Below are positions 1 through 8,333 of a DNA stretch of 64,000 nt, piece after piece (positions within the stretch are counted from its first letter, which is position 1; each line of letters starts with the position of its first letter). A program made the translations under genes and the position numbers. This stretch comes from Pontibacter indicus (GTDB lineage Bacteria > Bacteroidota > Bacteroidia > Cytophagales > Hymenobacteraceae). The notes below the pieces were generated by a model, which saw only the letters and a program-made list of their open reading frames with translations, had not been told where the DNA came from and did no database searches. The DNA is taken from positions 62,001 to 126,000 of the forward strand of contig NZ_FTPP01000005.1 in the NCBI RefSeq assembly GCF_900156345.1, read 5' to 3'.

Positions 1-1555
1 CCACCAGTTTCTCCACACGAAGCAGCGTCGATTCCGCCACGTAGGTTTTGATGGCCATGTCGGCGATGTTCATCAGGATCTCCTGCTCTTTAGCCAGCGA
101 GTTCATGTATTTCTGCACCGCCGTACCCGCTACCATTAGGATCGCCTTCTTGAGGTTGCGGATGGCCTTGTGCTCTGCAGCGAACAAACCTTCCTCTTCC
201 GCACCGAAATCAGGTATAGCCATCAGCTCGCTTTGCACGGCTTGGGCAGGGCCCATCAGGTCGAGTTCGCCGTTCATGGCTTTCTTGAGGATCATGTCCA
301 CAGTGAGCATACGGTTGATCTCGTTCGTGCCCTCAAAAATGCGGTTGATGCGGGAGTCGCGGTAGGCGCGGTCCATTGGGTAGTCGGCTGAGAAGCCGTA
401 ACCACCGTAAATCTGCACGCCTTCGTCTACCACGTAGTCGAGCACTTCGGAGCCTTCTACTTTCAGCATGGCGCACTCCACAGCAAACTCGCGGGCAGCA
501 CCCAGCATGGCCTCATTCTCGCCCTTACCAGCTGCCAGCAACTCCTGCTCCTTGCGGTAGATATCCATACCGCAACGGTATAGCGCCGACTCTACAGCAT
601 AAATGCGGATGGCTTGCTCGGCCAGTTTGTGGCGGATGGCACCGAATTTAGAGATCGGCAGTTTGAACTGCTGACGCTCGTTGGCATACTTCACCGACAG
701 GTCGACTACTTTTTTAGAGGCACCCAACGTAGCTGCGCAAAGCTTGATACGGCCAATGTTGAGGATATTGAAGGCGATCAGGTGTCCTTTGCCGATCTCG
801 CCCAGCACGTTTTCCTTTGGCACTTCGCAGTCGGAGAGGAATACCTGGCGTGTTGAAGAACCTTTGATACCCATTTTGTGCTCCTCGTTGCCTAGGCTCA
901 AACCTGGGTAGCCTTTTTCTACAATGAAGCCCGTGAACTTGTCGCCATCCACCTGCGCGAACACGATGAACACATCGGCAAAGCCGGCGTTCGTGATCCA
1001 CATTTTCTGGCCGTTGAGGATGTAGTGCGTGCCCGCACCATTCAATACGGCTTTGGTCTTGGCTGCCAGGGCATCGGAACCGGAGCCCGGCTCTGTGAGG
1101 CAGTAGGCAGCCGCCCACTCACCTGAAGTCAGTTTCGGCAGGTACTTCTGTTTCTGCTCCTCCGTACCAAAGTACAGGATCGGCAGCATGCCTATACCTG
1201 TGTGGGCAGCAAAGGCCACCGGAAATGAGTGTCCTCCACCCACTGACTCTGTCACGAGCAGTGAAGTGTTAAAGTCCATGTTCAGGCCACCGTACTGCTC
1301 CGGCATTGATACCGCAAACAGACCAAGTTCACCTGCCTTTTTCATCAGGCCTTCCATCAGCCCTTCTTCGTGGTTGTCGAGGCGGTCGAGCAGCGGGTTC
1401 ACTTCTTCGCGCACAAAGTCCAGACAGGTCTGCGCCATCATGCGCTGCTCCTCACTGAACTCAGCAGGTATAAACACCTCCTGCGGATCGGTTTCTTTGA
1501 TCAGGAATTCACCACCGCGGAGGGTAGCTTTATTTTTATCTGTTACATTTTCCAT
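1..1555 (-). CDS. acyl-CoA dehydrogenase, long two-domain type (3' end outside window)
   Basis: Catalyses the FAD-dependent first oxidation of acyl-CoA in beta-oxidation. The reading frame begins at an ATG at 1555 (MENVTDKNK...) and stays open for 518 codons to the window edge, so the C-terminus is missing. Visible motifs are the acyl-CoA dehydrogenase signature YCLTEPGSGSDA at about residues 151-162, the WITNAGFAD strand near 186-194, and FEGTNEINR near 407-415. The last contains the Glu that acts as catalytic base in MCAD/VLCAD relatives (E408 here). The length already exceeds the ~380 residues of short forms, as in VLCAD-like enzymes with a C-terminal extension. It is the last visible gene of a minus-strand operon, 38 bp after the thiolase. 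Confidence 0.93.
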   Translation of the reverse strand, partial: MENVTDKNKATLRGGEFLIKETDPQEVFIPAEFSEEQRMMAQTCLDFVREEVNPLLDRLDNHEEGLMEGLMKKAGELGLFAVSMPEQYGGLNMDFNTSLLVTESVGGGHSFPVAFAAHTGIGMLPILYFGTEEQKQKYLPKLTSGEWAAAYCLTEPGSGSDALAAKTKAVLNGAGTHYILNGQKMWITNAGFADVFIVFAQVDGDKFTGFIVEKGYPGLSLGNEEHKMGIKGSSTRQVFLSDCEVPKENVLGEIGKGHLIAFNILNIGRIKLCAATLGASKKVVDLSVKYANERQQFKLPISKFGAIRHKLAEQAIRIYAVESALYRCGMDIYRKEQELLAAGKGENEAMLGAAREFAVECAMLKVEGSEVLDYVVDEGVQIYGGYGFSADYPMDRAYRDSRINRIFEGTNEINRMLTVDMILKKAMNGELDLMGPAQAVQSELMAIPDFGAEEEGLFAAEHKAIRNLKKAILMVAGTAVQKYMNSLAKEQEILMNIADMAIKTYVAESTLLRVEKLV

Positions 1556-1593
1556 GGCAGATTATGATTAGTGTTTTAGGTACAGATTAATTA

Positions 1594-2772
1594 CTACTTC
1601 AGAAGTTCGAATATGCCGGCTACGCCTTGACCGCCGCCCACGCATGCCGTTACGATGCCGTGCTTGCCACCGGTGCGGCGCAGGTCGCTGAAGAGCTGCA
1701 CGCTCAGTTTGGCACCAGAGCATCCCAGCGGGTGACCTAGCGCAATGGCACCTCCGTTGATGTTCAGTTTCGCCGGGTCAAACTCCAGGTGACGCATCAC
1801 GGCAATAGACTGAGCCGCGAAGGCCTCGTTCATCTCGATCAGGTCGATGTCGTTGAGAGTCATACCGGCTTGTTTCAGGGCTTTCGGCACAGCGGCTATT
1901 GGGCCCATCCCCATGATGCGTGGGTCCACACCGCCAGTGCCGTAGCTTACCAGGCGGGCAATCGGCTCCAGGTTCAGCTCTTTTACCATGCGCTCGCTCA
2001 TCACGATCACAAAGGCAGCACCATCCGAAGTTTGCGAAGAGTTACCGGCTGTTACCGTACCGCCGTTCGCAAACACGGGCTTTAGCCTGGCCAATGCCTC
2101 CATCGAAGTATCGGCACGCGGACCTTCGTCGGTGTCTACCACATAAGAGCGGGTCTTTTTCTTGCCGTTCTCATCTACATAAGTTTCCTCCACTGTGATC
2201 GGCACGATCTGGTCTTTGAAGTAGCCGTTCTTGATCGCGTTGATCGCCTTCTGATGGGAGTTATAGGCGAACTCGTCCTGGTCTTCACGTGTAACCTTGT
2301 AGTCCTGGGCTACTGCCTCTGCCGTAAGGCCCATGCTCAGGTACCAGTCCGGGTTCTTTTTGGCGATGTTGTAGTTGGGCACCGTCTTCCAGCCAACGGT
2401 CGGCACCAACGACATCGACTCGGTACCACCGGCTACGATACAGTCGGCCATACCTGCCTGAATACGATTGCAGGCAATGGCAATGGTCTCTACACCCGAC
2501 CCGCAGTAGCGGTTCACGGTCATACCTGAAACGGACATTGGTAAGGCTAGCAGTGAAATCATACGGCCGATCTGGAGGCCCTGCTCTGCTTCCGGCACGG
2601 CGTTTCCTACGATCAGGTCATCTACGCGCTCCGGGTCAAGAGCCGGCACAGAGGCCATCAGGTGCTTGATAACATCAGCGGCCAGGTCATCGGGTCTGGT
2701 GAACCGGAAACCTCCGCGGTTGGCTTTACCAACGGCGCTGCGAAATCCGGCTACGATATAGGCATTGTTCAT
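1594..2772 (-). CDS. fadA: acetyl-CoA acyltransferase (thiolase)
   Basis: Performs the thiolytic cleavage of 3-ketoacyl-CoA, the last beta-oxidation step. The 392 residues match normal thiolase length. The nucleophilic Cys lies in [12 protein letters not shown] (C90). The C-terminal motif [15 protein letters not shown] carries the catalytic His (about H347), and [11 protein letters not shown] carries the second Cys (about C377). All three catalytic residues are therefore present. It follows the multifunctional dehydrogenase/hydratase gene on the same strand, but the GIY-YIG element is inserted between them. The fadA symbol is by function; the exact ortholog name in Bacteroidota is less certain. 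Confidence 0.93.
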   Translation of the reverse strand: MNNAYIVAGFRSAVGKANRGGFRFTRPDDLAADVIKHLMASVPALDPERVDDLIVGNAVPEAEQGLQIGRMISLLALPMSVSGMTVNRYCGSGVETIAIACNRIQAGMADCIVAGGTESMSLVPTVGWKTVPNYNIAKKNPDWYLSMGLTAEAVAQDYKVTREDQDEFAYNSHQKAINAIKNGYFKDQIVPITVEETYVDENGKKKTRSYVVDTDEGPRADTSMEALARLKPVFANGGTVTAGNSSQTSDGAAFVIVMSERMVKELNLEPIARLVSYGTGGVDPRIMGMGPIAAVPKALKQAGMTLNDIDLIEMNEAFAAQSIAVMRHLEFDPAKLNINGGAIALGHPLGCSGAKLSVQLFSDLRRTGGKHGIVTACVGGGQGVAGIFELLK

Positions 2773-2818
2773 ATTGATGCTCTTTATAGTTTATACTATC
2801 AGCTGTATTTCATTTTTA

Positions 2819-2860
2819 TTTTGTCATCCTGTAAGGATCTTGGTTGCTGGGAGATGAAGC
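2819..2860 (+). repeat. left arm of inverted repeat flanking GIY-YIG gene
   Basis: This 42-nt arm contains TTGTCATCCTG, then AAGGATCTTGGT, then GGGAGATGAAGC. It pairs with 3171-3212 in inverted orientation (32/42 matches). From memory, sequences of the type GTCATCCTGAAAGGATCTTGG are abundant intergenic repeats in many Bacteroidota genomes, which would make this a member of a wider family. I cannot verify that here. Confidence 0.7.
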
Positions 2861-2866
2861 TTTTAT

Positions 2867-3163
2867 CTACGGATCTGCCTTCAGAAATCGTAAGTATGGA
2901 TTCTCTCTTTTGATTAGCTCCATCTTCTTCTCACGACTCCACTCCTTCAACTCTTTCTCTCTATCGATTGCATGCTGTACATAAGTATAGCGTTCATAGT
3001 AGAGTAGCTTGTAACAGAAGTAGCGGCCTGCAAAAGTTTCAGGTTTGCCTCGGTTGTCCTTATGCTGTTCAAGCCTGTACACTAAGTCATTTGTAACTCC
3101 CACATAAAGCACCGTTTTGCTTGGATTGGTCGTGATGTAGACAAAGTAATTGTGGCTTTTCAT
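2867..3163 (-). CDS. small GIY-YIG endonuclease (UPF0213-type)
   Basis: A 98-residue single-domain protein. It starts with KSHNYFVYITTNPSKTVLYVGVTNDL, in which YFVYI and YVGVT correspond to the GIY and YIG strands. The catalytic-core Arg is in DLVYRLEQHK. A downstream Glu in IDREKELKEWSREKKMELI fits the metal-binding Glu of the fold. The C-terminus NPYLRFL resembles the NPxW/NPxL end of UrvC-like small nucleases. The gene stands alone between two operon genes and is enclosed by inverted repeats. Members of this family are scattered singly in Bacteroidota genomes; whether this one acts on its own repeats is inference. Confidence 0.88.
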   Translation of the reverse strand: MKSHNYFVYITTNPSKTVLYVGVTNDLVYRLEQHKDNRGKPETFAGRYFCYKLLYYERYTYVQHAIDREKELKEWSREKKMELIKRENPYLRFLKADP

Positions 3164-3170
3164 AGCTGGG

Positions 3171-3212
3171 GCTTAACCTCCCTTCTACCAAGTTTCTTTC
3201 AGAATGACAAAG
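3171..3212 (-). repeat. right arm of inverted repeat flanking GIY-YIG gene
   Basis: Read on the minus strand this arm is CTTTGTCATTCTGAAAG followed by AAACTTGGTAGAAGGGAGG and TTAAGC. It ends 7 bp before the nuclease start codon, so any transcript of the gene that begins upstream carries it in its leader and could pair with the 3' arm. Confidence 0.7.
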
Positions 3213-3242
3213 AACAAGCAGCCAATGCTGCATAACATCACA

Positions 3243-5645
3243 TTAATTTCTCAGCGGCTTGCCTGTGGTCAGGATGCTCTGGATACGCTCCAGCGTCTTG
3301 CGCTCACCGGTTAGTGACAGGAAGGCTTCGCGCTCCAGGTCCAGCAGGTACTGCTCGCTCACGTCGGTTGGGGCAGACAGATCGCCACCGCACATCACAT
3401 AAGCAAGCTTTTGCGAGATCTTCAGGTCGTGCTCCGACATGTAACGCCCCGTGAACATGGCGTTGGCTCCCGTCAGGAACATACCCAGACCGCCCTTGCC
3501 CTGCACCTTGATGTTGGTGCGTTGCACCGGCTTGGTATAGCCCGCCTCCGCCAGTCGGATAGCCTGTGCCTTGGCATCAGCTATCTGGCGGTTGCTGTTG
3601 ATAGAGATACCATCTGACTTACGCATGAAGCCCAGGTCAATCGCCTCTTTGGCCGAAGTAGAAACCTTGGCCATACCGATGTTGAGGAACACGTTCTTCA
3701 GGTCGTTCAGCTCGATGTCGCCGTCTGCGTACATGTCGGCTGCGCGCAGCGTCATTTCTTTGGTGCCGCCACCGCCAGGTATAAGGCCTACGCCAAATTC
3801 CACCAGACCCATGTAAGTCTCGGCAGCCGCTTGGATGTGGTCCACGTGCAGGTTCAGCTCGCAGCCACCGCCCAGCGTGAGGCCATGCGGTGCGCCTACC
3901 ACAGGTATAGCCGAGTAGCGCATGCGCATCATCGTGTTCTGAAACTGGCGGATGATCATGTTCAGCTCGTCGTAATCCTGATCGAGCGCATACATGTAGA
4001 TCAGGCCCACGTTGGCACCGGCAGAGAAATTGGCACCCTGGTTACCTACCACCATGCCACGGAAGTCTTTCTCGGCGAACTCGATGCCTTTATTCAGCGC
4101 CATGATCACGTCGCCGCCCATGGTGTTCATCTTAGTATGGAACTCCACGTTCAGGATGCCGTCACCAATGTCAGTTATAGTCGCTCCGGTGTTTTTCCAG
4201 ACAACTTTGTTCTCGCGCAGGTTATTCAGAATGATGAAGTTCTCGGCGCCAGGTATAGCCTTGTATTCTTTGCTCTGGATGTCGTAGTAGCGGCGGTTGC
4301 CGTTGTCTACAATGTAGAAGGATTCCTTGCCGCGCTCCAGCATTTCCTCTACCCAACGGGCAGGCTGGTAACCGGCTTCGATCATACGCTGCACCCCTTC
4401 GCGAGCACCGATCACGTCCCAGTATTCGAACGGACCCAGCTCCCAGCCAAAGCCGGCACGCATGGCATCATCGATGCGGTAGAGTTCGTCAGAGATCTCA
4501 GGTATGCGGTTGCTCACATACTGGAACAGGCCGTAGAGTGACTCGTTGAAGAATTGAGCAGCCTTGTCGTTTTGCTTCGAGAAAGTCTTTACACGCTTCT
4601 TCAGGTCCTCGATCGGTTTTAGTACTTCCAGACTCTGGAACTTGGCGCGCTGTTTCGGTCCGTACTCCAGCGTGTTCAGGTCCAGCGTCAGGATCTCGGT
4701 TTTGCCCTGTGCATCTTTTGTTTTTTTGTAGAAGCCCTGGCCGGTCTTATCGCCCAGCCATTTGTTCTCTACCATTTTCTGGAGGTAGCCTGGCAACTGG
4801 AACAGTTCGCGCGATTCGTCTTTTTCGCCGGTCTGGTACAAGCCGTTGGCTACGTTCGCCAACGTATCCAAACCAACCACGTCCAGTGTGCGGAAAGTGG
4901 CGGATTTCGGACGGCCGATTATTGGGCCAGAAATGCGGTCCACTTCGTCCACGTTCAGGCCGAGCTTGTTCATCACCTGCAGGCCCTGCATGATGGCGTA
5001 AATGCCCACACGGTTGGCGATAAAGGCAGGTGTGTCTTTAGCGAGTACGGTAGTCTTGCCCAGGTATAGGTCGCCGTAATGCATCAGAAAATCCACCACA
5101 GCCGGATCGGTTTCCGGCGTCGGGATGATCTCGAGCAGCTTGAGGTAGCGCGGCGGGTTGAAGAAGTGCGTACCGCAGAAGTGCTTGCGGAAGTCGTCGG
5201 AACGGCCTTCCAGCATCAAGTGAATAGGTATACCAGAGGTGTTGGACGTGATCAGGGTGCCCGGCTTGCGGTACTGCTCTACTTGGTCAAACACTGATTT
5301 CTTGATCTTTAGGTTCTCCACCACCACCTCAATGGTCCAGTCGGCCGTGGCGATCTCCTTCATGTTGTCCTCGAAGTTGCCGGTCTGAATCAGGCGGGCA
5401 TCGCTTTTGCGGTAAATCGGCGAGGGGTTGGATTTCAGGGCAGCCTCCAGCGCGCTGTTCACGATGCGGTTGCGGACCTGCTTGCTTTCCAGCGTCAGCC
5501 CTTTTTTCTCTTCGTCGGGCGTAAGCTCGCGCGGCACGATGTCGAGCAACAGCACCTGCACGCCAATGTTGGCAAAGTGGCAGGCAATGCGGGAGCCCAT
5601 GACACCGGAACCCAGCACGGCTACTTTCTTAATAATTCTTTTCAT
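3243..5645 (-). CDS. fadB: 3-hydroxyacyl-CoA dehydrogenase / enoyl-CoA hydratase fusion
   Basis: An 800-residue bifunctional enzyme that hydrates enoyl-CoA and oxidises the 3-hydroxyacyl-CoA. The dehydrogenase half is N-terminal. It has the NAD-binding GSGVMG at 12-17 and the catalytic His in GTHFFNPPRYLKLLE (H160), with the partner Glu about 12 residues later. The crotonase half is C-terminal. Its Glu residues are in LTLGGGCELNLH and VEFGVGLIPGGGG, matching the two catalytic Glu of enoyl-CoA hydratase. The domain order is the reverse of E. coli FadB and is usual for this Bacteroidota/Gram-positive type, so the symbol is functional only. The gene follows the MarR gene after 26 bp. Confidence 0.92.
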   Translation of the reverse strand: MKRIIKKVAVLGSGVMGSRIACHFANIGVQVLLLDIVPRELTPDEEKKGLTLESKQVRNRIVNSALEAALKSNPSPIYRKSDARLIQTGNFEDNMKEIATADWTIEVVVENLKIKKSVFDQVEQYRKPGTLITSNTSGIPIHLMLEGRSDDFRKHFCGTHFFNPPRYLKLLEIIPTPETDPAVVDFLMHYGDLYLGKTTVLAKDTPAFIANRVGIYAIMQGLQVMNKLGLNVDEVDRISGPIIGRPKSATFRTLDVVGLDTLANVANGLYQTGEKDESRELFQLPGYLQKMVENKWLGDKTGQGFYKKTKDAQGKTEILTLDLNTLEYGPKQRAKFQSLEVLKPIEDLKKRVKTFSKQNDKAAQFFNESLYGLFQYVSNRIPEISDELYRIDDAMRAGFGWELGPFEYWDVIGAREGVQRMIEAGYQPARWVEEMLERGKESFYIVDNGNRRYYDIQSKEYKAIPGAENFIILNNLRENKVVWKNTGATITDIGDGILNVEFHTKMNTMGGDVIMALNKGIEFAEKDFRGMVVGNQGANFSAGANVGLIYMYALDQDYDELNMIIRQFQNTMMRMRYSAIPVVGAPHGLTLGGGCELNLHVDHIQAAAETYMGLVEFGVGLIPGGGGTKEMTLRAADMYADGDIELNDLKNVFLNIGMAKVSTSAKEAIDLGFMRKSDGISINSNRQIADAKAQAIRLAEAGYTKPVQRTNIKVQGKGGLGMFLTGANAMFTGRYMSEHDLKISQKLAYVMCGGDLSAPTDVSEQYLLDLEREAFLSLTGERKTLERIQSILTTGKPLRN

Positions 5646-5671
5646 AGAAAAAGCTTGATGGTCTACTATGG

Positions 5672-6106
5672 TTAGAAAATCTCTTTATTCTCGATCATGT
5701 TGATGATGCGCTCTGATACCCGGAAGAAGGTGTTCAACTCTTCCCTCGGGATGGACTCCTGCAGCTTATGGTTGAAACGAAGCACCGTCCGCCGCGACAC
5801 CTCTTTCTTCTCCAGTCCCTTCTCAGTCAGGAAAATCCGTACCAGCCGCTTGTCCTTGTCGTCAGACACCTTGTAGATAAGGCCCTTCTCTTCCATGCTT
5901 TTCAGGATGCGGGTCAGGCTGCGCGCCTCCAGCCCCAGCAGCGGCGCAATCTTGGTGGCAGGGGTGCCGGTTTCTTGGTTGATGTTGAGCAGTACAAATC
6001 CAATGGAGGTGGTAATATCATTCTTGGCCGCCTCCACATTATACATGCGCGAGATGGCATGCCAACATACCTTTACATTATAATCTACGGTTTCTTCAGG
6101 CTTCAT
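5672..6106 (-). CDS. MarR-family transcriptional regulator
   Basis: A 144-residue winged-helix regulator. The N-terminal helix (DYNVKVCWHAISRMYNVEAA) is followed by the helix-turn-helix ATKIAPLLGLEARSLTRILKSMEEKGLIYKVSDDKDKRLVRIFLTEKG at about residues 55-100, including the beta-wing DDKDKRLVRIFLT typical of MarR. It is the first gene of the beta-oxidation operon, so it is a natural candidate for an acyl-CoA- or fatty-acid-responsive autoregulator. That role is inferred from position. A TAnnTTTG element and a short palindrome lie upstream. Confidence 0.9.
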   Translation of the reverse strand: MKPEETVDYNVKVCWHAISRMYNVEAAKNDITTSIGFVLLNINQETGTPATKIAPLLGLEARSLTRILKSMEEKGLIYKVSDDKDKRLVRIFLTEKGLEKKEVSRRTVLRFNHKLQESIPREELNTFFRVSERIINMIENKEIF

Positions 6107-6123
6107 GCTTAGGGTGTTTATAC

Positions 6124-6131
6124 CAAATATA
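6124..6131 (-). promoter_or_regulatory. -7 promoter element of the MarR/beta-oxidation operon
   Basis: The minus strand reads TATATTTG, an exact match to the Bacteroidota TAnnTTTG -7 element, 17 bp upstream of the MarR start codon. A TTG at the expected -33 side lies about 15 bp further upstream, slightly short of the usual spacing. Confidence 0.6.
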
Positions 6132-6142
6132 TAAAATAATGT

Positions 6143-6154
6143 TATGCAAGCATA
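6143..6154. promoter_or_regulatory. candidate MarR operator palindrome
   Basis: TATGC-AA-GCATA is a perfect 5-2-5 inverted repeat overlapping the -33 side of the promoter. Its position next to the MarR start suits an autoregulatory operator. It is short and could occur by chance. Confidence 0.3.
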
Positions 6155-6267
6155 CTATTTTAAAAGAAAAATTAATCCACCTCCGTCATCGTCAGCAAAA
6201 GCGGATTACATGCCATAGTACCTTTTGCTATAGTTTATGTATAATCCGTAGAATGGTTACAAACAAA

Positions 6268-6294
6268 AAACCCTTTCCGGTCAGGAAAGGGTTT
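6268..6294 (-). terminator. intrinsic terminator after the acyl-CoA ligase gene
   Basis: AACCCTTTCC pairs with GGAAAGGGTT around a 5-nt loop, and on the minus strand the hairpin is followed by a T-rich run (TTTTTTGTTT). It lies 40 bp beyond the ligase stop and separates the ligase from the MarR operon. Confidence 0.85.
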
Positions 6295-6334
6295 TCTTTA
6301 TGCCAAAGGATAATCGGCCTGTACTCAGAGTTGG

Positions 6335-8092
6335 CTAGTACATGGCATCAATTTCTTTCTGGTAGTTGGTCATGATGTTCTTGCGCTTCACCTTCAGGGT
6401 TGGCGTCAGCTCGCCGCTTTCCACCGTCCACATGTTCGGGATCAGCTTGAACTTCTTGATGGTTTCGTACTGCGCCAGGCCTTCGTTTGCCTTGTCTATC
6501 TCGCGCTTATACTTTTCCAGAATTTCCGGTTTCTTAATCATTTCCGCGTCAGAGGTATACGGGATGCCTTTGTGTGCGCACCAGTCCTGCAAGCCCAGGA
6601 ACGATGGCACGATCAGGGCAGCGGCATACTTCTGTCCGGCGCCTACTACCATGGCCTGCTCAATTACCACCGACTCTTTCAGCTTGTTCTCGATCGGCTG
6701 AGGGGCCACGTACTTGCCACCACTCGTCTTGAACATCTCCTTTTTGCGGTCGGTGATCTTCACATACTTGCCGTCTACCAATTCGCCGATGTCGCCGGTA
6801 TGGAACCAACCCTCCGCGTCGATCACCTCGTCGGTCAGGTCAGGCTTTTTGTAGTAGCCTTTCATCACGTGCGGTCCGCGGGTCAGGATCTCCCCGTCTT
6901 CGGCAATCTTAACCTCCACACCGTCGATCGGCAGACCAACGGTACCAATGGCGTTGTTTTCCGGTTCGAAGCGGTTCACGGTGATAACTGGCGAAGTCTC
7001 TGTCAGACCATAGCCTTCCATTACGCGGATGTTAGCCGACCAGAACACGCGGGCCAAACGCGGCTGCAGGGCCGCACCACCCGACACGATCGCGATCACA
7101 TTACCACCCAGCGCCTCGCGCCACTTGCTGAAAATAAGTTTGTTGGCCAGCCCCAGCTGTTTGTTGTACCACCAGCCTTTGTCTTCGCGGGTATCGTACT
7201 CCAGGCCGAGCTCCAGCGCCCAGAAGAACAGCTTGCGCTTCACGCCGGTGAGTTCCATGCCCTTAGCCACGATCTTGTCATATACTTTTTCGAGCAGGCG
7301 CGGAACGGTGGTAAACACGTGCGGCTGCACCTCTTTCAGGTTGTCGGCTACCTTTTCGATGCTTTCGGCATAGTAGATCGACACCCCGATACGCATGTAT
7401 AGGTATAGGAGCATGCGCTCGAAAATATGGCAGAGCGGCAGGAAGCTGAGGGCGCGGTGGTCTTTGTTCACCGGCACGTAAGGCAGTGTGCCCTTCACGT
7501 TGCTGATGATGTTGTTGTGCGTGAGCATCACCCCTTTCGGGTTACCGGTCGTGCCGGAGGTATAGATAATGGTCAGGATATCGTCAGGGGCAACAGCGGC
7601 CTTCATGGGTTCAAGCTGGGCCACGTCTTCTCCCTGGGCCATTTTAATCACTTCTTTCCAGTGCTTGGCGCCGTGTATCTCATCGAAGGTATAGATCTCT
7701 TTGATGCTCTCCATGCCCTGGGTAGCGGCCACGACTTTGTTGTAAAGCTCAGCGTCAGACACAAACACCGCCTTTACCTCCGCATCGTTGAAAATATAGC
7801 GGTAATCGTCTACCGTGATGGTCGGGTACATGGGCACGCTGATGGCGCCTATCTGCTGTATACCAAAGTCAGCGAACACCCACTCCGGACGGTTGAGGGA
7901 GATAATGGCCACTTTGTCGCCTTTTCCTATACCTAGTTTCAGCAGGCCGAGGCTCACCTGGTTGGCCATGTCCTGCACGTCCTGCGTGCTGTATTTTACC
8001 CACTGTCCGTTTATTTTAGTGGCCAGACAGTCTGGTTGGGCTAAGTTCTGCAGCTGGAAAGGCAGCAAATCAAGCGTACGGGTTACGTTCAT
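6335..8092 (-). CDS. fadD: long-chain fatty-acid--CoA ligase (AMP-forming)
   Basis: Activates fatty acids to acyl-CoA through an acyl-adenylate, feeding the adjacent beta-oxidation operon. The 585-residue protein carries the AMP-binding signature IIYTSGTTGNPKGVMLTH at about 171-188. It also has the A5-type motif EGYGLTETSP, the A7 motif WFHTGDIGEL, and DRKKEMFKTSGGKYVAPQPIE, which includes the hinge region. The length and the N-terminus (LLPFQLQNLAQPDCLATKINGQW) resemble the FAA1-like long-chain ligases of Bacteroidota. It has its own terminator and is probably transcribed separately from the MarR operon. The fadD symbol is by function. Confidence 0.9.
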   Translation of the reverse strand: MNVTRTLDLLPFQLQNLAQPDCLATKINGQWVKYSTQDVQDMANQVSLGLLKLGIGKGDKVAIISLNRPEWVFADFGIQQIGAISVPMYPTITVDDYRYIFNDAEVKAVFVSDAELYNKVVAATQGMESIKEIYTFDEIHGAKHWKEVIKMAQGEDVAQLEPMKAAVAPDDILTIIYTSGTTGNPKGVMLTHNNIISNVKGTLPYVPVNKDHRALSFLPLCHIFERMLLYLYMRIGVSIYYAESIEKVADNLKEVQPHVFTTVPRLLEKVYDKIVAKGMELTGVKRKLFFWALELGLEYDTREDKGWWYNKQLGLANKLIFSKWREALGGNVIAIVSGGAALQPRLARVFWSANIRVMEGYGLTETSPVITVNRFEPENNAIGTVGLPIDGVEVKIAEDGEILTRGPHVMKGYYKKPDLTDEVIDAEGWFHTGDIGELVDGKYVKITDRKKEMFKTSGGKYVAPQPIENKLKESVVIEQAMVVGAGQKYAAALIVPSFLGLQDWCAHKGIPYTSDAEMIKKPEILEKYKREIDKANEGLAQYETIKKFKLIPNMWTVESGELTPTLKVKRKNIMTNYQKEIDAMY

Positions 8093-8306
8093 GGTGATTG
8101 CTTAGGTTAGTGTCAGTCTTGTTGTAAAGCGTGTGTTAAACAGAATGGCAGGGCTGAGCCTGCATTCGTTAGTGCATTTTAATTATTTTTTTCTGAAATT
8201 TCTATACCTGCCTATACAAATATTTGTCAATTCTTATATTGATAGTACTTTTTACATTAAAAAGTTAGACTTAACTAAAAGCCGCTCGCAAAAGCTGCAT
8301 TTTCAC

Positions 8307-8314
8307 TATATTTG
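8307..8314 (+). promoter_or_regulatory. -7 promoter element TATATTTG
   Basis: An exact TAnnTTTG element 19 bp upstream of the ATG of the arginase-fold gene. No clear TTTG -33 element is seen. Confidence 0.5.
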
Positions 8315-8333
8315 ACTTTCCTCATACCGTTTT

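Larger units (their letters stand above)
2819..3212 (-). mobile_element. GIY-YIG nuclease gene framed by 42-nt inverted repeats
   Basis: A compact unit of about 394 bp consists of an inverted-repeat arm, a 98-codon GIY-YIG gene and a second arm. The plus strand at 2819-2860 and the minus strand at 3212-3171 align without gaps with 32 of 42 identities. Both share the core TTGTCAT-CTG-AAG followed by CTTGGT. The gene's ATG lies 7 bp inside one arm and its stop 6 bp inside the other, so almost nothing else is present. It splits a beta-oxidation operon. No target-site duplication was recognised. Mobility is inferred from the architecture; no second copy is in the window. Confidence 0.6.

Noticed and set aside
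3831-4541. 236-codon plus-strand frame opposite fadB
   Set aside because: The composition (many His/Val) and lack of motifs show it is a shadow.
6572-7402. 276-codon plus-strand frame opposite the acyl-CoA ligase
   Set aside because: Antisense shadow in a GC-rich gene; the ligase motifs are unambiguous.
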